Source of the DNA: Acidobacteriota bacterium
Lineage (GTDB): Bacteria > Acidobacteriota > Vicinamibacteria > Vicinamibacterales > UBA2999
Direction: 5' to 3'
DNA: 48,772 bases
NCBI GenBank assembly: GCA_947465645.1
Contig: CANIBQ010000037.1
Location: forward strand, 1 to 48,772
Positions 33,064 through 41,534 of the stretch are shown one piece after another; positions within the stretch are counted from its first letter, which is position 1; each line of letters begins with the position of its first letter. The position numbers were made by a program, and so were the translations under genes. The notes below the pieces were generated by a model. That model searched no databases and was not told the DNA's origin. It saw only the letters and a program-made list of their open reading frames with translations.

Positions 33064-34406
33064 CTGTTATCTCTTCCGTCCGCCGCATCAGCGCCCCCGT
33101 CGTCTCGGCTGTCGTCACGGCGGCCGTCATCGGCGGCGCGCTGTGGATCCAGGACTCGCGCGGGGCATGGCCCTTTGCACCGGCATCGGCGCCGGTGGCG
33201 ACGCTGCAAGGGACGATGCCCACGGCGACCACGGGCTCGGATCCCGATCACAATCGCGTGCCTGTTGACGTCACCCGGGACACGGTGCAGGCGCTCGGCA
33301 TCCGGCTGGAGACCGTCGGTCGCCAGTCACTGACGCAGGACGTCCGTGCGGTGGCCACCGTCGTCCCTGACGAATCGCGGATCTCGCACGCCCACACGCG
33401 GGTGTCGGGATGGGTCGAACAGCTCGATGTCAACACCACCGGTGAGATGGTCCGCGCCGGCCAGCCGCTGCTGCGCATCTTTTCGCAGGAGCTGCTCGCG
33501 TCGCAAACCGAATACCTCGCCGCGCGCCGCACCACATCCGCCTCCGGCATCTCGAGTGTTGTAGTGGCGGGCGGCCGCACGCGTCTGGGCGTGCTGGGCA
33601 TGTCCCCGGCGCAGATCGACGCCATCGAGCAGACCGGCGAACCGACACGGCTCGTGACGGTGTACGCACCGCGGAGCGGCGTCGTCGTCAACCGTGGGGT
33701 CACGGTCGGCACTTCCGTCGATCCGTCCACCACCCTGCTGACCATTGCCGACCTGTCGCGCGTGTGGGTGCTGGCGGAAGTGCCGGAGGCGAGCATCACG
33801 GCGGTGCGTCCCGGTTCGATGGCGCGGCTCGATTTCCCCGCCTCGGGCCGTGCCCCGTTCACGGCGCGCGTGGACTTCATCTACCCGACGCTCACCGAGC
33901 GCACGCGCACGCTGCGCGTCCGCTTCTCCGCCGCCAATCCCGGAGGCGCGCTGCGACCTGGCATCTACGGCACCGCCGATTTCGTGACGACCGGACAGGA
34001 GGTCCTGACGGTCCCGCGTGACGCCGTCGTTGACACCGGATTGCAGCAGCACGTGTTCGTGGCGACGGGCGATCGCTTCGAGCCGCGGCCGGTGACGCTC
34101 GGGGTGCAGCTCGCCGATCGCGTCGAGGTCCGCTCCGGTCTGCAGGAGGGTGAAGAGGTCGTCGCCGCCGGCGTGTTCCTGCTCGATTCGGAGAGCCGGC
34201 TCCGCGCGACCGGTGGCACGGGTGGGCACAATCACGGCGCACCGCCAGCCGGGGACGAGGCCCTCACACCGCCAGCCACACCGCCAGTCACACCGCGAGC
34301 CACACCGCCAGTCAGACCGCCAGTCGCACAGCCAGGCGTCGGCGCCGACGTTCCGGAGATGCCGCCGCCCCCTGTCTCGGATCCGCATGCGGGTCATCGG
34401 GAGTAA
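33060..34406 (+). CDS. cusB: RND efflux periplasmic adaptor, CusB type
   Basis: 448 residues starting at the ATG that overlaps the tolC-like stop (ATGA). A membrane anchor is followed by the membrane-fusion-protein body: HTRVSGWVEQLDVNTTGEMV (lipoyl half-motif), a helical hairpin QELLASQTEYLAAR, VYAPRSGVVVNRGVTVG (second lipoyl half) and barrel domain ending EGEEVVAAGVFLLDSESRL. These are the hallmarks of CusB/CzcB-like adaptors. The C-terminus is a Pro/Thr-rich tail encoded by 12-bp tandem repeats, ending in Met/His-containing PEMPPPPVSDPHAGH that may bind metal. Confidence 0.9.
   Translation: MTVISSVRRISAPVVSAVVTAAVIGGALWIQDSRGAWPFAPASAPVATLQGTMPTATTGSDPDHNRVPVDVTRDTVQALGIRLETVGRQSLTQDVRAVATVVPDESRISHAHTRVSGWVEQLDVNTTGEMVRAGQPLLRIFSQELLASQTEYLAARRTTSASGISSVVVAGGRTRLGVLGMSPAQIDAIEQTGEPTRLVTVYAPRSGVVVNRGVTVGTSVDPSTTLLTIADLSRVWVLAEVPEASITAVRPGSMARLDFPASGRAPFTARVDFIYPTLTERTRTLRVRFSAANPGGALRPGIYGTADFVTTGQEVLTVPRDAVVDTGLQQHVFVATGDRFEPRPVTLGVQLADRVEVRSGLQEGEEVVAAGVFLLDSESRLRATGGTGGHNHGAPPAGDEALTPPATPPVTPRATPPVRPPVAQPGVGADVPEMPPPPVSDPHAGHRE
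34265..34336 (+). repeat. 12-bp tandem repeat in the CusB tail
   Basis: Six copies of CACACCGCCAG(C/T), the last two diverging, encode repeated TPPxTPP-like residues between residues about 402 and 426 of the adaptor. The number of copies could vary between strains by slippage in steps of four residues, without a frameshift. Confidence 0.7.
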
Positions 34407-34411
34407 CGGCG

Positions 34412-37400
34412 ATGGTCGAACGCATCATCGAGCTGTCGGTCCGCCATAAGTGGGTCGTCTTCGGCGCGGTGATCGTCATCGCGCTCTGGGCCGCCGATTC
34501 GGCGCGGAAGACACCCCTCGACGCGCTGCCCGACCTCTCCGATCCACAGGTGATCGTCTTCACCGAGTGGATGGGACGCAGTCCGGATCTCGTCGAGGAC
34601 CAGATCACCTATCCGCTCGTGCGCGCGTTGCAGAGCACGCCGGGCATCGCCACCGTGCGCGGCTACTCGATGTTCGGCATGAGCTTCACCTACGCCCTGT
34701 TCGACGAGGGCACGGACATCTACTGGGCCCGGACGCGCGTGCTCGAGCAGCTCGGACGTGTGCAGCAGTTGCTGCCACCCGGCGTGTCGCCGACGCTCGG
34801 GCCGGACGCGAGCGGCGTCGGCTGGGTCTATCAGTACGTGCTGCAGGACGCGACCGGCCGGATGGATCTCGCCGAGCTGCGCGCGTTGCAGGACTTCACC
34901 GTGCGGCCCACGCTGCAGTCCGTCGCCGGCGTGGCGGAGGTCGCCTCGATCGGCGGCTTCGAACGCCAGTACCAGATCGTCATCGACCCGGATCGGCTGG
35001 TGGCCTTCGGGCTCACGTTTGCCGACGTGACCCGATCGGTGCGCGACGCGAACGCGGAAGTCGGCGCCCGCGTCCTCGAGCTCGCCGGACGCGAGTACGT
35101 CCTGCGCGGCCGCGGCTACGTGAAGGAGCTGGCGGATCTCGAGCAGAGTGTCGTCGCCGTCGGCGCAGGCGGCACGCCCGTGCGCCTCGGCGACGTCGCC
35201 AGCGTCCGGTTCGGCCCGGAGATTCGCCGCGGCGCGGCTGACTTCAACGGCACCGGCGAAGCGGTCGGTGGCATCGTTGTCATGCGCATTGGCTCGAACG
35301 CGCTCAATGTGATTCGCGCCCTCGATGCCGAGATCGCCGCGCTCCGCCTGCCGGAGGGTGTCCGCCTCATCCCGACCTACGACCGATCGGAGCTGATTCT
35401 CGGGTCCGTCAACACGCTGACGACCACGCTGATCCAGCAGGCGATCATCGTCACGATCATCTGCCTGGTGTTCCTCTTCCACGCGCGGTCGGCGCTGGTC
35501 GTGATGATCATCCTGCCGCTGTCGGTCCTGTTCTCGTTCATCGCCATTCGGTATCTGGGGCTCTCGTCGAACATCATGTCGCTCGGGGGCATCGCCATCG
35601 CGATCGGCGAGCTCGCCGACGCGGCGATTGTGCTGATCGAGAACGCGCACGTACGTCTCGCGGCCGCCCCGCCGGAAGCGGACCGCAAGCGGGTGATCGT
35701 CGACGCCTGCAAGGAGGTCGGCCGGCCGATCTTCTTCTCGCTGCTGCTCATCACCGTCAGCTTCCTGCCGATCTTCACGCTGGCGGGTCAGGCGGGCCGC
35801 CTGTTCGATCCCCTGGCCTATACCAAGACGTTTGCGATGTTCGCCGCCGCGATCCTGTCGATCACGCTGGCGCCGCCACTCATGGTGCTCCTGCTGAAAG
35901 GGCGCTTCCGTACCGAGGCGACCAATCCGGTCAGCCGGGTGCTCAGCGCGCTCTACCGGCCGATCGCAATCTTGGTCGTGCGATTCCGCATCCTGGTCGT
36001 CGCCGCGGCGGTGCTCCTGATGATTGCGACGGTGCCCGTGTTCCAGCGCCTCGGCTCCGAGTTCATGCCGCCGCTCGACGAAGGCACGCTGCTGGTGATG
36101 CCGACCACGTTCCCGGGCATTGCGATCGAAGAGGCACGACGGGCGCTGACGGCGCAGGACCGCATCATCATGCGGTTTCCGGAAGTCGCCTCCGTGCATG
36201 GCAAAGTGGGGCGCGCCGAGACGGCGACCGACCCGGCGCAGCTCGACATGATCGAATCGGTGATCGCACTGCGCCCGCGCGACGCGTGGCCGACGCGCTA
36301 TACACCACGCTGGTACAGCACGACCGCACCGGATTGGATGAAGCGGGCACTGCGGCCGATCTGGCCCGAGCAGCGGGCGCGCACGCTCGCGCAACTCTCG
36401 CGTGACATGGACGCCGCCCTGCGCATGCCCGGCTATCAGATGGCGATCGCGCCGCCGATCCGCACGCGCATCGACATGCTGACGACCGGCGTCCGCACGC
36501 CGGTGGGCATCAAGGTGTTCGGCGACGACCTGAACGAGATCGAACGGATCAGCGTCGCGCTGGAGGGCATGCTCCGCCAGGTGCCCGGCACCCGCAGCAC
36601 GTTTGCCGAGCGTCAGACCGGTCGCGAGTACGTGGACATCGTTCCGAACCGTGACGCCATCGCCCGCTACGGCCTGACCGTGCGCGACGTGCAGGACGTC
36701 GTCGAGGCGGCTGTGGGCGGCATGCCGGTGTCGACCGCCATCGACGGACGCGCGCGGTTCTCGATCAACCTGCGCTACGGGGCGGACCAGCGTTCGGACC
36801 CGCAGGCACTGCGCCGCATTCTGGTGCCGGTCGCCTCCACCGGCGGGACCATCGACTTCGGCGGTGGCAATGCGGGTGCAGGCGCCAGCGCCGCTGCCAG
36901 CGGCCTGGTCGGCTTCGGTGCCGGCGGTGGCGGCGGAATGGGCTCAATGGGAGGCGGCGGTGCTCAGACCGCGTCACCCTCGTCCGGCGGCATGCCGACC
37001 GCAGCGCCGCCGATGGGCGGTGCGTCTACCGGCCGCGACGTCATGGAGCGGTTTCGGCAACCTGGTGCGGCCGTGCCGCTCGGCTCCCTCGCGGACGTGC
37101 GCGTGACCACCGGCCCACCGATGATCAAGGACGAGAACGGCGTGCTCGTCGGCTACGTCTTCGCCGACATCGATCCGACGCAGCGCGACCTCGGCGGCTG
37201 GGTAGACGAGGCGAAGACGCTCGTCGCGTCGCAGCTCGCGCTGCCCGCAGGCTATCGCCTGCAGTGGACCGGGCAGTACGAGTTTCTGGCGGCGATGGAG
37301 GCGCGGCTCCGCTACGTGATCCCGCTGACGCTGGTGCTTGTCGTCGCCCTGCTCTATCTCTCCATGCGTGGCTGGGCGCAGACATTCCTCGTGCTCGCCA

Positions 37401-37876
37401 GTCTGCCGTTCGCGGTGGCGGGCAGCGTCTGGCTGCTCGCCTTCATGGACTACAACCTGTCCACCGCCGTCTGGGTCGGGCTGATCGCCGTGACCGGCGT
37501 CGCCGCCGAAACCGGCATCGTGATGATCGTCTATCTCGATGAGGCGTTCGATCGCCACATGCGCGAAGGGCACATTCGCGGACCGGACGACGTGGACGCG
37601 GCAGTGGTCGAAGGCGCGGCGGCGCGCGTGCGTCCGCTCGTCATGACCGTGGCGACCACGGTCCTCGGCCTGCTGCCGATGCTGTGGGAAGCAGGCGTGG
37701 GCGCGGATGTCACCGCGCGCACCGCGGCTCCCGTGGTCGGGGGCCTGTGGTCGTGCATGCTCCTCACGCTGCTCGTCCTGCCCGCGGGATACACCATGTG
37801 GCGGCGGCACCAGGTGCGCGTCGCCACGGCCGTGTCGCTGCCACACCATGCCGCGCCATCCGAACGTGGCGCATGA
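34412..37876 (+). CDS. cusA: Heavy-metal RND efflux pump, CusA/CzcA type
   Basis: 1154 residues against about 1040 usual for CusA. Conserved parts: N-terminal helix and LPDLSDPQVIVFTEW, the proton-relay helix GGIAIAIGELADAAIVLIEN (Asp near 403), MPPLDEGTLLVMPTTFPGI, the monovalent-metal signature AETATDPAQLDM, and RTRIDMLTTGVRTPVGIKVF. Methionines equivalent, from memory, to CusA Met623 and Met672 are present, whereas the Met573 position reads Ile, so copper/silver specificity is likely but not certain. A Gly/Ala/Ser/Met-rich insertion of about 65 residues (roughly 811-875, GGGGGMGSMGGGG) interrupts the second porter half. The ribosome site GGAG lies in the cusB 3' end. Confidence 0.93.
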   Translation: MVERIIELSVRHKWVVFGAVIVIALWAADSARKTPLDALPDLSDPQVIVFTEWMGRSPDLVEDQITYPLVRALQSTPGIATVRGYSMFGMSFTYALFDEGTDIYWARTRVLEQLGRVQQLLPPGVSPTLGPDASGVGWVYQYVLQDATGRMDLAELRALQDFTVRPTLQSVAGVAEVASIGGFERQYQIVIDPDRLVAFGLTFADVTRSVRDANAEVGARVLELAGREYVLRGRGYVKELADLEQSVVAVGAGGTPVRLGDVASVRFGPEIRRGAADFNGTGEAVGGIVVMRIGSNALNVIRALDAEIAALRLPEGVRLIPTYDRSELILGSVNTLTTTLIQQAIIVTIICLVFLFHARSALVVMIILPLSVLFSFIAIRYLGLSSNIMSLGGIAIAIGELADAAIVLIENAHVRLAAAPPEADRKRVIVDACKEVGRPIFFSLLLITVSFLPIFTLAGQAGRLFDPLAYTKTFAMFAAAILSITLAPPLMVLLLKGRFRTEATNPVSRVLSALYRPIAILVVRFRILVVAAAVLLMIATVPVFQRLGSEFMPPLDEGTLLVMPTTFPGIAIEEARRALTAQDRIIMRFPEVASVHGKVGRAETATDPAQLDMIESVIALRPRDAWPTRYTPRWYSTTAPDWMKRALRPIWPEQRARTLAQLSRDMDAALRMPGYQMAIAPPIRTRIDMLTTGVRTPVGIKVFGDDLNEIERISVALEGMLRQVPGTRSTFAERQTGREYVDIVPNRDAIARYGLTVRDVQDVVEAAVGGMPVSTAIDGRARFSINLRYGADQRSDPQALRRILVPVASTGGTIDFGGGNAGAGASAAASGLVGFGAGGGGGMGSMGGGGAQTASPSSGGMPTAAPPMGGASTGRDVMERFRQPGAAVPLGSLADVRVTTGPPMIKDENGVLVGYVFADIDPTQRDLGGWVDEAKTLVASQLALPAGYRLQWTGQYEFLAAMEARLRYVIPLTLVLVVALLYLSMRGWAQTFLVLASLPFAVAGSVWLLAFMDYNLSTAVWVGLIAVTGVAAETGIVMIVYLDEAFDRHMREGHIRGPDDVDAAVVEGAAARVRPLVMTVATTVLGLLPMLWEAGVGADVTARTAAPVVGGLWSCMLLTLLVLPAGYTMWRRHQVRVATAVSLPHHAAPSERGA

Positions 37877-38140
37877 CGCGACTCGGCATAGCGCTGACGC
37901 TCGCGGGGGGTGATCTCGATGCCCGTCACGGGGCCCAGGACGTTTTTATCAGTACGTACACATGGACAAACGCGTCCTAACACTGCCGGCGTGATTCTGG
38001 CACGGAGCAATCCGCCGGATGAGGTGGCCGTCGTGCGGCTCGCGCGCGCCACGTATCCCCGTTGTTCAATTGAGCACAGCGCGGTCGCAGCTCCTCGGTC
38101 ACGATGAGAGGTTCAATGGTGAACCTCAAAGGAGTCGATT
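37877..38140 (+). other. Intergenic region after cusA
   Basis: 264 bp with no credible gene. Near the 3' end lies a perfect inverted repeat (38108-38127) directly before the ribosome site of the Met-rich gene. TCAATTGA at 38063-38074 is a second short palindrome. A GGACG...CGTCC pair spans 37937-37978. A promoter for the next genes is likely here but no box is convincing. Confidence 0.5.
38108..38127 (+). promoter_or_regulatory. Inverted repeat at the 5' end of the Met-rich gene
   Basis: GAGGTTCA-ATGG-TGAACCTC, perfect 8-bp arms with a 4-base centre, ends just before AAAGGAG of the next gene. In DNA it could be an operator of a metal regulator; in RNA it would form a hairpin next to the ribosome site. 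Sequence alone does not separate the two. Confidence 0.5.
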
Positions 38141-38581
38141 ATGAGAGTCAACAGAGTGCGAACCGCCATGGTGGCAGGTTGCGCGGTGGTCCTGATGTCG
38201 GCGGTACCCGGACTCGCCGCGCAGATGCCGCAGGAGCACCAGCATGCAGCGACCGGCCAAGTGAAGCCGGCCTCCGGCATGGAGGCCAAGTGCCAGTCGA
38301 TGATGGCCGAGCGGGAAAAGATGATGACGGCCACGAAGGCCGCCGATCAACGGCTCGATGATCTCGTCGCCAAGATGAACGCTGCAGCGGGCATGGAGAA
38401 GATGGCGGCGACTGCCAGCGTCGTCACCGAGATGGTGACCGAGCGCCGGACGATGCGGGACGGCATGATGAAAATGCAGGAAGGCATGATGAGCCACATG
38501 ATGGAGCACATGCAGGCCGGGACGGGCTCGATGGCCATGTGCCCGATGATGAAGCACACGGGCGGCATGAAAAGAGAGTAG
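38141..38581 (+). CDS. Met-rich periplasmic protein, likely copper-binding
   Basis: 146 residues, strong ribosome site (AAAGGAG). A signal peptide ends near GLAAQ, followed by an HQH-containing start. The rest is mostly helical and contains about 27 methionines, many in pairs (MMAEREKMM, GMMKMQEGMMSHMMEHM), plus Cys51 and a C-terminal MAMCPMMKHTGG. Met pairs with His and Cys are typical ligands for Cu(I) and Ag(I). The heptad-like spacing suggests a helical bundle. It follows cusA on the same strand and precedes a Met-rich membrane peptide by 4 bp, so it is assigned to copper handling by composition and context. Confidence 0.8.
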   Translation: MRVNRVRTAMVAGCAVVLMSAVPGLAAQMPQEHQHAATGQVKPASGMEAKCQSMMAEREKMMTATKAADQRLDDLVAKMNAAAGMEKMAATASVVTEMVTERRTMRDGMMKMQEGMMSHMMEHMQAGTGSMAMCPMMKHTGGMKRE

Positions 38582-38585
38582 TCAC

Positions 38586-38714
38586 ATGAGCAACACCACC
38601 ACCAATACCAACACAGTGCTGATCATCATCGGGACGGTCGTCGTCGTCTTGTTGCTGGTTCTCGTCTTCGGCGGCAGGATGATGACAGGGGGCATGATGG
38701 ATGGGTGGAGGTAG
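38586..38714 (+). CDS. 42-residue Met-rich single-span membrane peptide
   Basis: ATG at 38586, four bases after the previous stop, to TAG at 38712. The chain has a polar Asn/Thr-rich N-terminus (MSNTTTNTNT), one strongly hydrophobic helix of about 18 residues (VLIIIGTVVVVLLLVLVF) and a C-terminal GGRMMTGGMMDGWR with four methionines. Such a peptide would place a Met cluster at one membrane face. Translational coupling to the Met-rich protein is likely; no separate ribosome site is seen beyond GAGAG in its 3' end. Similar small Met-tail peptides are easy to miss in annotation. Confidence 0.65.
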   Translation: MSNTTTNTNTVLIIIGTVVVVLLLVLVFGGRMMTGGMMDGWR

Positions 38715-38905
38715 CACCAACCGTTCGTGAAACGATCGCCCGGCCACGGGGTCCATTGCCCGTGCGGCGCACTCGCTGCGTCGTCCAGCCCGGGCCATCG
38801 ATCGCAGTCAGTTCCAGGAAGTGCTGGCCGTAGCCCGCGAATTCACGAGGGTTTCGGATCGCGTACGTCTGCTGACGGGACATTTTCCGCCGCTCCGGGG
38901 CTTGC

Positions 38906-39155
38906 TATAAGCCCAGCCTGACGACGGACGTTCTGTTTTGCCGACCCGGCGGTGGAGAACAGCCAGCTCTACATGAACGCCGGCGAGAAGAAGCGGACCA
39001 GGGGCGCTACAGCCCTTGCGCGCAACGGCCTCGTCGGCGGCACGCTGTACGTCTTCCGCGCGAAGAACCCTGCGATGAACAGCGAACTGCCGTTCCAGGC
39101 CGGCACGATCGAGGGCGAGTGGGCGGCGATTCCTGGCGCCGGGGACTTCTCCGGA
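38906..39155 (+). pseudogene. Frameshifted fragment of an exported-phosphatase-like protein
   Basis: YKPSLTTDVLF is followed, after an apparent +1 slip in a TTTT run near 38936-38939, by ADPAVENSQLYMNAGEKK, RNGLVGGTLYVFRAKNPA and GTIEGEWAAIPGAGDF. The sequence is clearly protein-like and resembles, from memory, PhoX/DUF839-type proteins, but this naming is weak. It has no start and runs into the end of the minus-strand kinase gene. The stretch 38715-38900 has one further open 38-codon end (to 38909) that I cannot assign. Confidence 0.4.
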
Positions 39156-39584
39156 TCAGTGCGCCTGGATGGCGAGCGTGAGCAGGTTGCGCTGCTGAGG
39201 GGTGCGCTGGTAGGCGATGCGCGAGAGGATCGTCCGGAGCAGCACCAGGCCGAGGCCGCCGACCTCTGCCTCCTCGATCGACGCAGGCATCACCGGGTCG
39301 GACGTGCCGCGCGGATCGAAGGGAATGCCGTCGTCCTCGAACGTCATGACGATTTCATCCGCATCGAACCGAATGGCCACCTCGACGTCGTCGGTCGGGG
39401 CGCCATGCCGGACGATGTTGGCTACGACTTCCTCGAAAGCCAGTTCGACGTTGTAGCGGGAACGACCGTTGACCTGTTCGGCCGCCAGCCATCCGCGGAG
39501 ATCCTCCGCCGCGTCGGCGAGCGCGGCGAGCGTCGGGGGAAACCGCATGCGGTGCTCGTTCGCGCGCATCGCCAACCTGCTCAC
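39156..39584 (-). CDS. RsbW-like anti-sigma/serine kinase (HATPase)
   Basis: 142 residues with a GHKL ATPase domain. The N box is ELAFEEVVANIVRHG (about 47-61), the G1 box is FEDDGIPFDP, and GGLGLVLLRTIL forms the G2 region. The size and sequence match RsbW/SpoIIAB-type ATP-binding anti-sigma factors of the HATPase_c_2 group. It would phosphorylate the STAS protein encoded just upstream. The GTG start at 39584 lies 8 bp after the STAS stop. No sigma factor gene is in the window, so the partner is elsewhere or the output is not a sigma factor. Confidence 0.87.
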   Translation of the reverse strand: MSRLAMRANEHRMRFPPTLAALADAAEDLRGWLAAEQVNGRSRYNVELAFEEVVANIVRHGAPTDDVEVAIRFDADEIVMTFEDDGIPFDPRGTSDPVMPASIEEAEVGGLGLVLLRTILSRIAYQRTPQQRNLLTLAIQAH

Positions 39585-39591
39585 TCCCCTA

Positions 39592-39942
39592 CTAGACCGC
39601 CGACGGCGTCACGGCAGCGATGGCCTCGGCCTCGGTGGACCGAATCGGGATGATCTGCTGCAGGGCTACCGATTCGAAGACCTGCAGGACGAGCGGCTGG
39701 ACGCCGTAGAGCGCGAGCCTGGCCTGCTTCGCGCGCAGGCTTTTCGCGGCCGAGATGAGCATGCGAATCCCCATCGATGCGACGAAATCCACGCCAGACA
39801 GATCGATGACCGCGCTGTTGCCGCCGGGCACGAGGTGCGCGACAAAGCGGGTTTCCACGCGGTCGACGCCAAGCGTATCAAGTCGCCCGGCGAGCGTAAC
39901 CTTCACAAGACGTTCGCCCAGGATGGCGACGTTCATCTCCAC
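39592..39942 (-). CDS. STAS-domain anti-sigma factor antagonist (RsbV-like)
   Basis: 116 residues; the GTG at 39942 has GGAGG seven bases upstream, better than the ATG at 39936. The STAS fold includes TLAGRLDTLGVDRVE and the phospho-acceptor motif IDLSGVDFVASMGIRML with Ser56. The unphosphorylated form binds the kinase and frees its partner. The gene sits between phosphatase (40021-41154) and kinase (39156-39584) genes, the usual order of a partner-switching cassette. Confidence 0.88.
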   Translation of the reverse strand: MEMNVAILGERLVKVTLAGRLDTLGVDRVETRFVAHLVPGGNSAVIDLSGVDFVASMGIRMLISAAKSLRAKQARLALYGVQPLVLQVFESVALQQIIPIRSTEAEAIAAVTPSAV

Positions 39943-40020
39943 GGCTGTTCCTCCGATCAGTGCCCTCAGGACCCATGCAGGTCCAGAGAGTCAGTCTACG
40001 AATCAGCTGTGACATCTTCG

Positions 40021-41154
40021 TTACGGGAACGTTAAAACGACGAGCGACGCATCGTCATCGAAGGGACGCTGGCCGGTGACACGCTTGACCGCCCGGAACA
40101 GACGATCGGCCTCGGATACGCCGGGCAGCGCCGGCTCGATCAGGAGCGGTTCGAAGTCGTTCAGCGTCCACTGCGTCTGGTCGGTGGTGACGACCTCGAA
40201 GACACCGTCGCTGAACAGACAGATGGAGCCGCCGGCGGGCACGGTGGCCTGCCGCACGTCGAATTCAAGCCCAGGCATCGCGCCGATCATCAGCGCCGGC
40301 AGGCCGAGCGGCACGCTGGCGCTCTTGTCGGGCGCGATGAGGTACGCCGGGTGGTGACCCGCGGCGCTGAACGTCACCGTGCGATTCCGGACGGAATAGA
40401 CCCCGTACCACATCGTGAAGAGCAGGCCGCCGTGCGTGTCCATCTGGAAACGTTCGTTGAGGCTGGCGAGCACCGACGAGGGATCGGCGAAATCGATTCC
40501 AGGGAGCGCTCGCTGGCGCAGCAGGTTCAGCACGGTCACCGAGTGCATCGCCGATTTCGCGCCATGGCCGGCGACGTCGATCAGGTAGAAGAGAAAGGTG
40601 TCGGGGTCGAGCCAGTTGTAGCCGAAGGCATCCCCCCCGAGATGTGCGGATGGGACGAAACGCCAGTCCGCGCGGACCGGGCCGTCCAGTACTGGTGGTG
40701 GCAGGAGCGCGAGGACGTACTCGCCGGCCCGCTGGAGGTCGCGATCGAGATCCTCTGCGCGGTCGACGTCGCGGCGGCTGCGGCGCTCGTACGTGATCGC
40801 GTAGCTGCCAAGGCGGAGCACCGCCCCTAGCTTCAGCTCGACCGGCACCGTGAGACGTCGTCCGTCGAGGAACGTCCCGTTCGTGGATCCCATGTCCTCG
40901 ACGACGGCCGCGCCCTTGGACAGGAAGACACGGGCGTGGAGCCGCGACACCTCGGTGTCGGCGAGCGCGAGCGCCTGTTTGGGATCGCGGCCGATCGTGA
41001 TCGGCTGCGCGCCTACCTCGACGCGGCGGGGCGGCTCGCCCGCTTTGGAGGCCAGGAGGTAGTGCCCAATCTCCTCGGCCGGCGGCGCGATGCCGGATGG
41101 CCGCTTCCGGACGTTGATGATCGTCCTCTCGAACTCGTCGTCTGCGATGGTCAT
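40021..41154 (-). CDS. FHA-domain SpoIIE-type PP2C phosphatase (RsbU-like)
   Basis: 377 residues from the ATG at 41154; a GTG at 41199 would add 15. An FHA domain comes first (about 35-125: PITIGRDPKQALAL, VSRLHARVFLSK, DMGSTNGTFLDG). A short linker leads into the SpoIIE PP2C domain with metal motifs GGDAFGYNW, LIDVAGHGAKSA, CLFSDGVFE and the terminal DDDASLVVLTF. FHA modules bind phosphothreonine, so activity may be set by a Ser/Thr kinase. It should dephosphorylate the STAS protein downstream. The three genes run in the same direction with small gaps, hence one operon. Confidence 0.9.
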   Translation of the reverse strand: MTIADDEFERTIINVRKRPSGIAPPAEEIGHYLLASKAGEPPRRVEVGAQPITIGRDPKQALALADTEVSRLHARVFLSKGAAVVEDMGSTNGTFLDGRRLTVPVELKLGAVLRLGSYAITYERRSRRDVDRAEDLDRDLQRAGEYVLALLPPPVLDGPVRADWRFVPSAHLGGDAFGYNWLDPDTFLFYLIDVAGHGAKSAMHSVTVLNLLRQRALPGIDFADPSSVLASLNERFQMDTHGGLLFTMWYGVYSVRNRTVTFSAAGHHPAYLIAPDKSASVPLGLPALMIGAMPGLEFDVRQATVPAGGSICLFSDGVFEVVTTDQTQWTLNDFEPLLIEPALPGVSEADRLFRAVKRVTGQRPFDDDASLVVLTFP

Positions 41155-41355
41155 GCGTGAGTGTCCAGCCGTTGTACGCAGCCGAGCGTACTCGACCACG
41201 CCCGCACGGGCAAAGGTTCGGGGCGATCAGGAAAGCCGAAATGCCTCACAGGCTCCTGCGATACACCGCGGAGCCTGCTAGCGCACGACCCCTCGCTCGA
41301 GAGCGTCACGTGACGCGCCGGGAGATGACGACGATCCTGAGAGAGTTCGAAGACG

Positions 41356-41466
41356 ATGAGAAGAACGGCGTATGGCAGTGGTTTTGGCGTGACGTCGGAG
41401 CTTCTGGAAAAGGCCCGCAAAGCCGTCCTCGACGTGCCGAGCGATGGTCACCACGACTTCGAGTGA
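41356..41466 (+). CDS. Possible small ORF before the DsrE-like gene
   Basis: 36 codons from ATG 41356 to TGA 41464, with a weak GA-rich site. The product is polar with a helix-like middle (SELLEKARKAVLDV) and ends DGHHDFE. It could be real, or the degraded end of another gene. It is the only plausible coding stretch in 41200-41534. A TATACT at 41493-41498 may be the -10 of the next gene. Confidence 0.25.
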   Translation: MRRTAYGSGFGVTSELLEKARKAVLDVPSDGHHDFE

Positions 41467-41534
41467 GAAGAGGCAACGGCGTCGTGGATGTGTATACTGG
41501 CCCGAACTCGCCAACCGCAGAAGGAGGAAGAACG

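Noticed and set aside
34394..36394. A 666-codon open frame antisense to cusA
   Set aside because: High-GC antisense shadow: its composition is His/Arg/Asp-rich and without any domain, while the plus strand is a clear RND pump.
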